14,104 nucleotides of DNA from Patulibacter sp041648495 (GCA_041648495.1 JBAZOW010000063.1:1-14104); one strand, 5' to 3'; shown: positions 1 to 7,052, numbered from the stretch's first letter. Program-made: numbers and translations. Notes: generated from the sequence alone by a model not told the origin.

Positions 1-1442
1 GGCCGACCGAGCCGTCCCCGCCGGCAGAGGCTCCGTCCGCCCCCGAGCCGGCGCCGGAAGCCCCGACCGAGGGCGCACCCTGGTGGTCGTCGGCCGCCCC
101 GTCCGGTCCGACGATCGACGTCTCGGACGCGCTCGGCTCGCCGTCCCCGCCCGCGGGCGATCCGCCGTCGTCGTCCGCTCCCGAGCCCGCCGCCTCCGCG
201 CCTCCGCGCCGCCCGCCGCCGCCCGCCGCGCCGGTCCATCGCGATCCCGAGCCGTTCTCCGCCTTCACCGACGAGCAGGAGGCGATCCGCTTCGACGAGG
301 CCGAAGACGAGCCGCTGGCCCCGCTGCGGCCGTCCGCCGGCGCCGTTCCGCCGATCCAGGTGGCACCGCGCAAGGCTCCTTCGCGCCGGGGCTGGTCGCG
401 GATCGCCGCGATCTTCGTGCTGGTGCCGCTCGCGCTGCTGATCGCGGCCGCGATCGTCCTCTTCCAGCCGTTCAAGGGCGACCCCGGCGCGCCGGTCAGC
501 GTCACGATCGCGGCCGGATCGTCGGTCACCCAGATCGGCGAGAAGCTGGCCGAGGAGGGTGTGGTCGACAACGCCCTGGTCTTCTCGCTGCGGGCCCGGA
601 TGTCCGGTGGGGGAGCGGATCTGCGCGCCGGCAAGATCGAGCTGCGCGAGAACATGACCTACGCCGCCGCGCTGACCGCGCTGCGGGACGTTCCGGTGCC
701 CGACCCGGTGATCAACGTGACGGTGCCCGAGGGCCTCTCGCGACGCGAGGTCGCGGCCCAGATCAAGAAGGCCGGTGTGAAGGGCGACTACCTCAAGGCC
801 AGCGGTCGCAGCGCCGGGTTCGACCCGGAGAAGTACGACCAGCCGAAGAAGCAGACCGGGCTGGAGGGCTTCCTCTTCCCGGCGACCTACGAGTTGCCGC
901 GCGGCGGTGCGACCGCCAAGGCGCTCGTCGCCAAGCAGGTCGAGACCTTCGAGCGGCAGTTCGCGACGGTCGACATGAAGCGCGCCAAGCGGGCCAAGCT
1001 GACGCCCTACGACGTGCTGATCATCGCCTCGATGATCGAGCGCGAGGTCAACATCCCGGCCGAGCGCCGCAAGGTCGCCGCGGTGATCTACAACCGGTTG
1101 AAGGACGGCATGACGCTGGGGATCGACGCGACGATCCGCTACGCCGAGCGCAACTGGACCCGGCCGTTGAAGGTCAGCGAGCTGGAGCGCGACGGGCCGT
1201 TCAACACCCGGACCCGGACCGGCCTGCCGCCGACGCCGATCGGCAACCCGGGGCTGGCGTCGATCAAGGCGGCGGCGAACCCTTCCCGCGAGTCGTACCT
1301 GTACTACGTGGTCAAGCCCTGCGGCAACGGCACGCACGCGTTCTCCAGCAGCGATGCGCAGTTCGAGAAGGACCGCCAGGCCTACAACGCCGCGCGGGAG
1401 CGGATGGGTCGCGATCCGTCCGTCTGCAAGGACGACGACTGA
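1..1442 (+). CDS. mltG: Endolytic murein transglycosylase MltG (YceG-like), 5' end outside window
   Basis: MltG is a membrane-anchored lytic transglycosylase that cuts nascent peptidoglycan and releases strands from the synthase. The frame has its first full codon at base 3 and contains no stop from the left edge to the TGA at 1440-1442, so the gene starts outside the window and 479 residues are visible. A GTG at 360 could be taken as the start, but the 119 codons before it are in frame and Pro/Ala/Glu-rich, like a cytosolic N-terminal extension. One membrane helix follows (about bases 399-467), then the periplasmic LysM-like and YceG domains. The catalytic Glu lies in IASMIERE (codon 1038-1040). 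NRL, GLPPTPIGNPG and the terminal G-THAFSS segment are also family-typical. The TGA overlaps the aroE ATG (TGATG), implying translational coupling. The family call is secure; the true start cannot be seen. Confidence 0.93.
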   Translation, partial: PTEPSPPAEAPSAPEPAPEAPTEGAPWWSSAAPSGPTIDVSDALGSPSPPAGDPPSSSAPEPAASAPPRRPPPPAAPVHRDPEPFSAFTDEQEAIRFDEAEDEPLAPLRPSAGAVPPIQVAPRKAPSRRGWSRIAAIFVLVPLALLIAAAIVLFQPFKGDPGAPVSVTIAAGSSVTQIGEKLAEEGVVDNALVFSLRARMSGGGADLRAGKIELRENMTYAAALTALRDVPVPDPVINVTVPEGLSRREVAAQIKKAGVKGDYLKASGRSAGFDPEKYDQPKKQTGLEGFLFPATYELPRGGATAKALVAKQVETFERQFATVDMKRAKRAKLTPYDVLIIASMIEREVNIPAERRKVAAVIYNRLKDGMTLGIDATIRYAERNWTRPLKVSELERDGPFNTRTRTGLPPTPIGNPGLASIKAAANPSRESYLYYVVKPCGNGTHAFSSSDAQFEKDRQAYNAARERMGRDPSVCKDDD

Positions 1443-2278
1443 TGACCGCCGGCGCGGCGACGAGCGCGCCGGAGCGGGCGTGGCGGCTCGGCGTGTTCGG
1501 CTGGCCGGTCCACCACAGTCGCTCGCCGGTGATGCACACGGCGGCGCTGCGCGACCTGGATCTGGACCACTGGAGCTACCAGAAGCTGCCGGTGCCGCCG
1601 GACGCGCTCGCCGGGGCGATCGCCGGTCTACGGGACGCGGGGTTCGCCGGGGCGAACGTGACGATCCCGCACAAGCACGCGGCGCTGACCGCGTCCGACG
1701 TCGCGACCGCCGCGGCCCGCGAGATCGGAGCGGTCAACACCCTGACCGTGCTCGACGACGGCACCCTCGAAGGCGACAACACCGACGCGCCCGGCCTGAT
1801 CGACGTGATCGGGCGGCCGCTCGCCGGGACGACCGCGGTGGTCCTCGGCGCCGGCGGAAGCGCCCGTGCCTGCGTCTGGGCGCTGCGCGAGGCCGGCTGC
1901 GCCCGCGTGGCGGTCTGGAACCGCACGGCGGAACGGGCGTCCGAGCTGGCGGACGACCTGGGCGTCGACGTCGCCGAGGCGGTTGGCCCCGCGGACGTGC
2001 TGGTCAACTGCACCAGCGTCGGGCTGCACGAGCCCGAGCGGACCTTCGAGCTGCTGCCCGTCGGCGAGCGCGACCTGCCGGACTACGGCACGGTCGTCGA
2101 TCTGGTCTACCGAGCCGGCGGCACGCCGCTGTTCAACGCCGCGCAGGCCGCGGGGATCCCGGCGGTCGACGGCCTGTCGTTCCTCGTTGCCCAGGGTGCG
2201 CGCAGCCTGGAGCGGTGGACCGGCCGCGACGTCTCGCGCCGCGTGATGGACGCGGCGGTCCGGGCCGACGCGGTCTGA
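1442..2278 (+). CDS. aroE: Shikimate dehydrogenase (NADP+)
   Basis: AroE reduces 3-dehydroshikimate to shikimate with NADPH in the cytosol (step 4 of the shikimate pathway). The protein has 278 residues, normal for the family. The substrate domain shows HSRSPVMH (24-32), NVTIPHK with catalytic Lys78, AVNT (97-100) and GDNTD with Asp115. The Rossmann domain shows the dinucleotide loop GAGGSARA (136-143) and NRT (160-162), the pattern expected for NADP(H) preference. QGARSLERWTG near the C terminus is also conserved. The ATG at 1442 shares a base with the mltG stop. AAGGA at 1428-1432, 9 nt upstream, is a plausible ribosome-binding site. MltG-AroE adjacency also occurs in M. tuberculosis (Rv2553c-Rv2552c, from memory). 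Nothing looks damaged. Confidence 0.96.
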   Translation: MTAGAATSAPERAWRLGVFGWPVHHSRSPVMHTAALRDLDLDHWSYQKLPVPPDALAGAIAGLRDAGFAGANVTIPHKHAALTASDVATAAAREIGAVNTLTVLDDGTLEGDNTDAPGLIDVIGRPLAGTTAVVLGAGGSARACVWALREAGCARVAVWNRTAERASELADDLGVDVAEAVGPADVLVNCTSVGLHEPERTFELLPVGERDLPDYGTVVDLVYRAGGTPLFNAAQAAGIPAVDGLSFLVAQGARSLERWTGRDVSRRVMDAAVRADAV

Positions 2279-2290
2279 GGTCGCCCGCGC

Positions 2291-2338
2291 CGGACCGTGC
2301 TCTGGCCATACCGGGTCGCATAAGCGGACCACGGTCCG
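2291..2338. repeat. 9-bp inverted repeat plus nested copy in the aroE-LLM gap
   Basis: CGGACCGTG at 2291-2299 is the exact reverse complement of CACGGTCCG at 2330-2338. The hexamer CGGACC also occurs at 2325-2330, forming a tight palindrome with GGTCCG at 2333-2338. The cluster fills most of the 92-bp gap and ends 32 bp before the LLM gene. It could be a weak terminator for mltG-aroE (the 30-nt loop is long) or an operator for the flavin oxidoreductase. The sequence alone does not decide between these. Confidence 0.4.
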
Positions 2339-2353
2339 ATTGTCTGGATTCTG

Positions 2354-2362
2354 TGTCATGCT
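2354..2362 (+). promoter_or_regulatory. Possible extended -10 (TGt-CATGCT) for a leaderless LLM transcript
   Basis: TGT followed by CATGCT (2357-2362) lies 8 nt before the ATG at 2371. This is the distance expected if transcription starts on the start codon. No Shine-Dalgarno sequence is visible in front of this ATG. The hexamer lacks the first T of TANNNT and no convincing -35 was found, so this is weak on its own. Confidence 0.35.
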
Positions 2363-2370
2363 GTGCGTCC

Positions 2371-3414
2371 ATGGAACTCGGACTCGCCACCTTCGCCGAC
2401 CTCGGGCGCGACCCGAAGACCGGGCAGCTGATCACCCCCGAGCAGCGCTTCGCCAACCTGCTGGAGGAGATCGAGCTGGCCGACCAGGTCGGGCTCGACG
2501 TCTTCGGGATCGGCGAGCACCACCGCCCGGACTACGCGGTCTCGGCTCCGCCGGTGGCGCTCGCGGCGGCGGCTGCCCGGACCGAGAGGATCCGGCTGGC
2601 GAGCGCGGTCACCGTGCTCAGCTCCGAGGATCCGGTGCGGGTCTTCCAGCAGTTCGCGACCGTCGACCTGATCTCGCACGGGCGCGCCGAGATCATCGCG
2701 GGGCGCGGCTCGTTCACCGAGTCGTTCCCGCTGTTCGGCCAGGACCTCAAGGACTACGACGAGCTGTTCGAGGAGAAGCTGCTCCTGCTGCTGCAGATCC
2801 GCGAGAACGAGCGGGTCACCTGGTCGGGGTCGTTCCGATCCCCGCTGAACGACGAGGGGATCTACCCGCGGCCGGTCCAGGATCCGCTGCCGGTCTGGAT
2901 CGGCGTCGGCGGCACCCCGAAGTCGATCGCCCGCGCGGGCTACCTGGGCCTGCCGCTGACGATCGCGATCCTCAGCGGCCAGCCCGAGAGCTTCGTGCCG
3001 CACGTCGACCTTTACCGGCGGGCCGCAGCGGAGGGCGGGCACGATCCCGCGTCGCTGCCGATCGCGATCAACACCCACGGCTACGTCGCGGCGACCTCCA
3101 AGCAGGCGGCCGACGAGCTGTACCCCGCCTACGCGCCGATGATGAACCAGATCGGACGGGAGCGGGGCTGGCCGCCGATGACCCGGCCGGCGTTCGACGC
3201 GCAGCGCGCCGGGACCGGTGCCCTCGGCGTCGGCTCGCCCGAGGAGCTGGTCGAGAAGATCCTCCACCAGCACGAGCTGTTCGGCAACAGCCGCTACATG
3301 GCCCAGTTCTCGCTCGGCGGGATGCCGCACGACCTGGTGCTGAAGGCGACCGAGATCTTCGGCACCCAGGTGGCGCCCGAAGTCCGCAAGGAGGTCGCGC
3401 GCCGCGAGGCGTGA
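2371..3414 (+). CDS. LLM-class flavin-dependent oxidoreductase
   Basis: This is a 347-residue luciferase-like monooxygenase-superfamily protein, a single TIM barrel that would use reduced flavin (FMN or F420). Family marks are the N-terminal strand MELGLATFAD, EHHRPDY (49-55), the segment ASAVTVLSSEDPVRVFQQ around 77-94, the flavin-side segment IIAGRGS (108-114) with LFG at 121-123, and PVWIGVGGTPKS (174-185). The pattern recalls the group named after structure 2I7G, whose members are thought to use FMN; that sub-family placement is from memory. The substrate is unknown. The gene stands alone, with an inverted-repeat cluster upstream and a strong hairpin 11 bp after its stop, so it is probably monocistronic. 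The ATG at 2371 is chosen because the protein begins directly with the first barrel strand. Confidence 0.9.
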   Translation: MELGLATFADLGRDPKTGQLITPEQRFANLLEEIELADQVGLDVFGIGEHHRPDYAVSAPPVALAAAAARTERIRLASAVTVLSSEDPVRVFQQFATVDLISHGRAEIIAGRGSFTESFPLFGQDLKDYDELFEEKLLLLLQIRENERVTWSGSFRSPLNDEGIYPRPVQDPLPVWIGVGGTPKSIARAGYLGLPLTIAILSGQPESFVPHVDLYRRAAAEGGHDPASLPIAINTHGYVAATSKQAADELYPAYAPMMNQIGRERGWPPMTRPAFDAQRAGTGALGVGSPEELVEKILHQHELFGNSRYMAQFSLGGMPHDLVLKATEIFGTQVAPEVRKEVARREA

Positions 3415-3424
3415 GCCGGCCCGT

Positions 3425-3465
3425 CGGGTGCGATCCCGCCGCCTCGCGCAACGGGATCGCACCCG
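3425..3465 (+). terminator. Strong hairpin terminator after the LLM gene
   Basis: CGGGTGCGATCCCG (3425-3438) and CGGGATCGCACCCG (3452-3465) form a perfect 14-bp stem with a 13-nt loop. Two G-T pairs could extend the base. It begins 11 bp after the stop at 3414 and has no T-tract, which is common in GC-rich actinobacterial terminators. Since it lies between two + strand genes, it probably isolates the downstream gene from read-through. Confidence 0.75.
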
Positions 3466-3495
3466 GTCGGAACGGCCATCACACGGCGTGAGCGA

Positions 3496-3505
3496 CGGTC
3501 GACCG
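3496..3505. promoter_or_regulatory. Perfect 10-bp palindrome just upstream of a -10 box
   Basis: CGGTCGACCG is its own reverse complement and ends 2 bp before the TACCCT box of the next gene. In that position a bound dimeric regulator would overlap the promoter core. A 10-bp palindrome in GC-rich DNA can occur by chance, so this is only suggestive. Confidence 0.3.
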
Positions 3506-3507
3506 AC

Positions 3508-3513
3508 TACCCT
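3508..3513 (+). promoter_or_regulatory. -10 box TACCCT, leaderless-type
   Basis: TACCCT fits the actinobacterial TANNNT -10 consensus and ends 6 nt before the GTG at 3520. Transcription would then start at or next to the start codon. There is no purine-rich ribosome site in this gap, which supports the same reading. No good -35 is visible. Confidence 0.55.
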
Positions 3514-3519
3514 GCTGCG

Positions 3520-4386
3520 GTGGCTTCGACCGACACCGAGTTCAAGATCGCCGTCAGCGAGGCGGACGGCGAGCAGCTCGCCTCGGAGGTGCTCGACGGC
3601 GCACGGAAGCGGCCGATCGTCTGCCTCTCCAGCCGCTCCGGCGAGGACGATCCCGCGTTCGACCCCGAGGCCGTCCGCCGGGTCGTCGGGGACAGGGCGA
3701 TCCTGCGCGGCGTGCGAACGGGCGCCGCGAGTCGGTACCTGGACGATCTGCTGCCCGAGCACTTCGGGGTCTTCGGCGGTGCGGCGCGGATCTGGTGGCC
3801 CGGCGTCGACGAGTACGACGACCCGCGGCGTCACCCGCTGGTGCTCGACAAGCAGGGCCGTTACGGCACGCGAGCGCTCGAGATCCTCGCCGAGGGCTTC
3901 GACGCCGGTCCGCCGCCGTACGACAAGCGTCGTCGCGATCGGATGCGGGCCCCGCGGGCCGCTGAGCCGGAGCGCCTGGTCGGCCTGGCGATCCCCGACG
4001 CCGTCGTCCGCGACCGGACGCGGGCGCATCACCTGCTGATCGTCGCGGCTTGGCTGGCCCGCGACCACGATGCCGGTCGTCGCGACCGGCCGATGGGGCC
4101 GCTCGCGATCGGCGAGCACTACCTGGCGTCGCTGGGTGCGGTGCGCGACCGGCTGGACGCGACGGAGATGGCGGTGCTCGCCGCACGGATCGCGTCCGGC
4201 AAGCCCGGCGAGGCGGACGACCTCCGCGTGGTCGCCGAGGTGGACGAGGACGGCACGCAGGTCCTGCGCGACGAGGACGACGCGCTCGGCTGGTCGTGCC
4301 GGATCCCCGAGGTGCAGGGCGGCCGGCTGCGCTGGTGGACCCGCGAGGACGGCGCGGTCGAGCTGCGGGACGTCGTCGTTCCCTAG
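3520..4386 (+). CDS. Conserved-looking protein of unknown function, 288 aa
   Basis: I do not recognise this family. The protein is soluble and strongly acidic in places, with no signal peptide or membrane helix. The N-terminal part (about 30-110) looks like a compact domain: a hydrophobic strand RPIVCLSS, an acidic loop GEDDPAFD, then a motif-like run FGGAARIWWPG (85-95) and RRHPLVLD (103-110). A basic linker (136-152, KRRRDRMRAPR) precedes a C-terminal region ending in a Trp-rich segment (GRLRWWTRED, 269-278). The W/P/G/H pattern around 85-110 suggests a conserved core, but I cannot tie it to a named fold. Codon use matches the neighbours, so recent transfer is not indicated. The GTG at 3520 is chosen because TACCCT lies 6 nt upstream. 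The gene is flanked by hairpins on both sides and is probably a single-gene transcript. Confidence 0.82.
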   Translation: MASTDTEFKIAVSEADGEQLASEVLDGARKRPIVCLSSRSGEDDPAFDPEAVRRVVGDRAILRGVRTGAASRYLDDLLPEHFGVFGGAARIWWPGVDEYDDPRRHPLVLDKQGRYGTRALEILAEGFDAGPPPYDKRRRDRMRAPRAAEPERLVGLAIPDAVVRDRTRAHHLLIVAAWLARDHDAGRRDRPMGPLAIGEHYLASLGAVRDRLDATEMAVLAARIASGKPGEADDLRVVAEVDEDGTQVLRDEDDALGWSCRIPEVQGGRLRWWTREDGAVELRDVVVP

Positions 4387-4396
4387 AGCGGTCCGC

Positions 4397-4410
4397 CGGC
4401 GTTCGCGCCG
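4397..4410. terminator. UUCG-tetraloop hairpin between convergent genes
   Basis: CGGCG-TTCG-CGCCG is a perfect 5-bp stem with the very stable UUCG tetraloop closed by C-G-rich pairs when read on the + strand. It starts 11 nt after the stop of the 288-aa gene and lies 31 bp from the stop of convergent rnd. It can fold on both transcripts, though the tetraloop is UUCG only on the + strand RNA. There is no T-tract. Confidence 0.5.
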
Positions 4411-4440
4411 ACTTGTCGCTCCCAACGGAACGGCGGCGGC

Positions 4441-5610
4441 TCAGCGCTCGGCGACGACGCGGCGTCGCTCGTCGACCCGCAGCCGCAGGTCGCCGTTGAG
4501 CAAGGCCAGGATGTCCTGGCCGACCAGGTCGCCGCGCCAGCCGCTGACGGTGCGAACGTCCGGCGTCGGGGTGCCGTCGCGCCAGGCGGCGATCACGCGC
4601 TGCAGATCGGCGCGACTGGCCAGCAGCTCGTACGCGAGCTGCTCCTCGTTGGCGCGGGTGCGGACCAGCGTCTCGGTCAGCGCGATCAGCTCGGGATCGA
4701 CCGGGTCCTGGCGCGGAGTCTTCTCGCGCGTGACCGGGATCGGCTCGGCGTCGCGACCCTCGGCGATCGCCTGCAGCAGCCGCTCGCCCCGACGGTGCAG
4801 GGTCGCCTCGTTGATCCCGCGGATCTGCTTGAGCCGATCCCGCGAACGGGGACGGCGCTTCGCCAGCTCGATCAGCGTCTGGTCCTGGAGCACGGTCGAC
4901 GGCGGGCGGTCGGCCTCGGCGGCCTCCGTCTCGCGCCACTGCAGCAGGCGGAAGGCCACCGCACGCTGCCCGGGGTCGAGGCTGTCGACCCGCGAGAGCT
5001 TGGTGAACAGCACCTCGGGGTCGCGGCTGTCGTCGACGTCCTCCAGGCTGCGGCACTCCTCGAGCGCCCAGTCCAGCCGGCCCAGGTCGACCAGGCGGTT
5101 CTGGATCGCGACCGAGAGCTGCAACAGGTGCTGGACGTCCTCGGCGGCGTAGCGGAGCTGCTCCTCGCTCAGCGGTCGCTGCTCCCACCGGGTGAAGCTC
5201 GCCGACTTCTGCAGGTTGACCTTGAGCATCTCGCGCAGCAGCGCGTCGTAGCCCATCTGGGACCGCAGCCCGGCGAAGCCCGCCGCGAGCTGCGTGTCGA
5301 AGACGTTGTGGATCTCGGTGCTCCAGCTGCGCTTGAGCAGCGCGACGTCCTGGCGTGCCGCGTGCAGCACGATCTCGATCGCGGGATCGGCGAGCACCTC
5401 GGCCAGCGGCGTCGGATCGAAGTCGTCGACCAGCGGATCGAGCAGCTCGATCCGGACCCCGCGGGAGGGAGTGTCGACCGCGACCTGCGCGAGGCAGAGC
5501 AGCGGGCGGTAGCGGCCCTCGCCGACGAACTCCGTGTCGATGCCCAACCGCCCGTAGGTGCGGGCGGCCTCGGCGAGCTCGTGAACGACGGTGTCGGCTG
5601 CGGTAGGCAC
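4441..5610 (-). CDS. rnd: Ribonuclease D
   Basis: RNase D is a 3'-5' exoribonuclease that trims stable RNA, including tRNA precursors. The 389-residue protein is close to the E. coli length. The DEDD nuclease residues are visible: Asp25 and Glu27 in IDTEF, Asp88 in HAARQD, and Tyr154 with Asp158 in YAAED, making it the DEDDy subclass. An HRDC domain follows at roughly 212-290 (RDRLKQIRGINE-type helix), then a second helical region to the C terminus. The GTG at 5610 is chosen because a good -10 box (TAGGCT) ends 8 nt upstream and the protein starts normally there. It is the last gene of a minus-strand run after gluQ and a membrane protein, but probably also has this promoter of its own. Confidence 0.94.
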   Translation of the reverse strand: MPTAADTVVHELAEAARTYGRLGIDTEFVGEGRYRPLLCLAQVAVDTPSRGVRIELLDPLVDDFDPTPLAEVLADPAIEIVLHAARQDVALLKRSWSTEIHNVFDTQLAAGFAGLRSQMGYDALLREMLKVNLQKSASFTRWEQRPLSEEQLRYAAEDVQHLLQLSVAIQNRLVDLGRLDWALEECRSLEDVDDSRDPEVLFTKLSRVDSLDPGQRAVAFRLLQWRETEAAEADRPPSTVLQDQTLIELAKRRPRSRDRLKQIRGINEATLHRRGERLLQAIAEGRDAEPIPVTREKTPRQDPVDPELIALTETLVRTRANEEQLAYELLASRADLQRVIAAWRDGTPTPDVRTVSGWRGDLVGQDILALLNGDLRLRVDERRRVVAER

Positions 5611-5618
5611 AGAGGTCC

Positions 5619-5624
5619 AGCCTA
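5619..5624 (-). promoter_or_regulatory. -10 box TAGGCT upstream of rnd
   Basis: On the minus strand TAGGCT (5624 to 5619) is followed by 8 nt and then the GTG start of rnd. It fits TANNNT well and is placed for a leaderless or near-leaderless transcript. No consensus -35 is seen; GGTTCC at a 17-bp spacing is the nearest. Confidence 0.55.
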
Positions 5625-5629
5625 TCCCG

Positions 5630-5666
5630 GTGATCGGACTGGGAACCGGCCGCCTCGTGATCGGAC
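5630..5666. repeat. 10-bp direct repeat flanking the rnd -35 region
   Basis: GTGATCGGAC occurs exactly at 5630-5639 and 5657-5666, 27 bp apart start to start. The copies bracket the expected -35 position of the rnd promoter, with the nearer copy 5 bp from the -10 box. This spacing could suit a regulator binding two sites, but chance is not excluded. Confidence 0.35.
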
Positions 5667-5681
5667 GTCGGGGGAGCCGGA

Positions 5682-6074
5682 CTAGGGTCGGCGCGCTCGA
5701 CGGCGCTTGGGCGCGGGGGAGTGGTTCGTGACGTGCACCGTTCGGTCCTCGGCGGCGGCCTCGAGCTGGTCGGGCGTGGCCTCGTCGGGCCAGACGCCGT
5801 AGCGGTCGAAGAACGCGCGGGCGTCGAACTCCGCGTCGCGGTCCTTCTCGCTCGACAGGCCCATCCGGTGGATCCGGTTGGTCACGATCACACCGAGGCC
5901 ACCGCCGATCATCAGCGCGAAGCCCTCGATCCCGATGATGTCGGGACTGATGATCAGCATCGCGAAGCCGATCACGATCAGGATCAGCGGGAACCAGAAG
6001 CGTACGAGCCTGACGGGCGTGAACACGATCCGATCATCCCACCAACGCTCGCCGGCGGGCGTGGGGCCGATCAC
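5682..6074 (-). CDS. Small two-helix membrane protein of unknown function
   Basis: The reading has 130 residues from GTG 6074. Two hydrophobic segments lie at about 24-43 (RFWFPLILIVIGFAML region) and 49-65 (a glycine-rich stretch, ALMIGGGLGVIV). A charged soluble tail follows with a conserved-looking patch FDRYGVWPDEATPDQL (89-104) and a basic end (PKRRRARRP). I do not recognise the family. A second in-frame GTG at 6026 would give 114 residues starting just before the first helix. It has GATGAT 6 nt upstream, as seen at other starts here, whereas 6074 has neither a ribosome site nor a -10, so 6026 may be the real start. The gene lies 33 bp (81 bp with the short start) after gluQ and 71 bp before rnd on the same strand, so co-transcription is likely. 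Confidence 0.78.
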   Translation of the reverse strand: MIGPTPAGERWWDDRIVFTPVRLVRFWFPLILIVIGFAMLIISPDIIGIEGFALMIGGGLGVIVTNRIHRMGLSSEKDRDAEFDARAFFDRYGVWPDEATPDQLEAAAEDRTVHVTNHSPAPKRRRARRP

Positions 6075-6107
6075 CGAGCGCGGACGGCTCGACGGCCGGC
6101 GGCCGGC

Positions 6108-7046
6108 TCAGCCTGCTCGGCCGAGGGGGACGGCGTCCGGATCCCAGACCGTGGCGGTCCGTCCGACCAGGTCCTCGATCGCGAACCGTCCGACCAACTC
6201 GTGCGGGGTCGGGCGCTCGTCGGGCGCACACAGCCCGAGGCTCGCGGCGAGCGCGCTGCGCACGTCGTCCGCGGTTTCGCCGAGCGCCCGGCGGTCGGCG
6301 AGCGTCACCGCGCCGTCGCGCTTGGCCAGGCGGCGTCCGTCGGGACCGAGCACCAGCGGCACGTGGACGTAGCTCACGGGCGGCAGTCCGAGTCGGTCGG
6401 CGAGCCACGCCTGCCGGGGAGCGCTGCCGGCCAGGTCGTCGCCGCGAACCACCTCGCCGATCCGCTGCCAGCCGTCGTCGACCACGACGGCCAGGTTGTA
6501 GGCGAACGACCCGTCGCCCCGGCGGACCACGAAGTCGTCGACCACGCCCCTGATCGGGCCGAGCAGCACGTCGTCGATGCTGACCTGCGCGGCTTCGGCT
6601 CGGACCCGCAGCGCCGGCGGTCGACCGGAGCGCGCCTTCTCGGCGCGGCCGGGGGCGTCGAGCCGGGCGCAGGTGCCGGGGTACGCGTTCTCGGGCCGGT
6701 CGTCGTGCGCGGCACTGGCCGCGTCGCGGATCTCGGCGCGGGTGCACCAGCAGGGGTAGACGAGGTCGGCAGCCTCCAGCAGGGCGAGCGCCGCCGCGTA
6801 GGCGTCGTCGCGGGTCGACTGGCGGATCGGGTCGCCGTCCCAGTCGATCCCGATCGCCCGCAGGTCGGCGAGCTGGCCGGCCTCATGCTCGGCCCGACTG
6901 CGTCCCTGGTCGAGATCCTCGATCCGCAACAGGAACGGTGCACCCTCGTGACGCGCCCGCAACCAGGCGACCAGCGCGGTCCGCAGGTTGCCGAGGTGCA
7001 GCGGACCGGTGGGGCTGGGCGCGAAGCGGCCGGAGCGCGAGGCCAT
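6108..7046 (-). CDS. gluQ: Glutamyl-Q tRNA(Asp) synthetase (GluQRS, YadB-type)
   Basis: GluQRS is a paralogue of glutamyl-tRNA synthetase without the anticodon-binding half. In E. coli it attaches glutamate to queuosine at position 34 of tRNA-Asp. The protein has 312 residues, far shorter than GltX. It shows FAPSPTGPLHLGN (8-20, the HIGH element), RIEDLD (41-46), and a KMSKS variant LAKRDGA (240-246). The zinc site typical of YadB is present: Cys99-x-Cys101 and Tyr122-x3-Cys126. The ATG at 7046 is preferred over the GTG at 7052 because TACGGT ends exactly 6 nt before the ATG, so a leaderless message would start there and exclude the GTG. No queuosine-synthesis gene is in the window. It leads the minus-strand run with the membrane protein and rnd, and diverges from the gene at 7110. 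Confidence 0.92.
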   Translation of the reverse strand: MASRSGRFAPSPTGPLHLGNLRTALVAWLRARHEGAPFLLRIEDLDQGRSRAEHEAGQLADLRAIGIDWDGDPIRQSTRDDAYAAALALLEAADLVYPCWCTRAEIRDAASAAHDDRPENAYPGTCARLDAPGRAEKARSGRPPALRVRAEAAQVSIDDVLLGPIRGVVDDFVVRRGDGSFAYNLAVVVDDGWQRIGEVVRGDDLAGSAPRQAWLADRLGLPPVSYVHVPLVLGPDGRRLAKRDGAVTLADRRALGETADDVRSALAASLGLCAPDERPTPHELVGRFAIEDLVGRTATVWDPDAVPLGRAG

Positions 7047-7052
7047 CCGCAC

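Noticed and set aside
83..1441. Long open frame running in front of aroE in the aroE frame
   Set aside because: Its translation is Arg/Ala-rich low complexity, while the overlapping frame encodes a clear MltG. Only the part from the ATG at 1442 is AroE.
2356..4425. 689-codon open frame on the minus strand
   Set aside because: It is antisense to the LLM oxidoreductase and the 288-aa gene, and reads as Arg/Asp/Val-rich shadow sequence typical of GC-rich DNA.
6108..7046. Glutamyl-tRNA synthetase GltX truncated by mutation
   Set aside because: The length, the Cys-x-Cys...Tyr-x3-Cys zinc site and an intact C terminus match GluQRS rather than a broken GltX.
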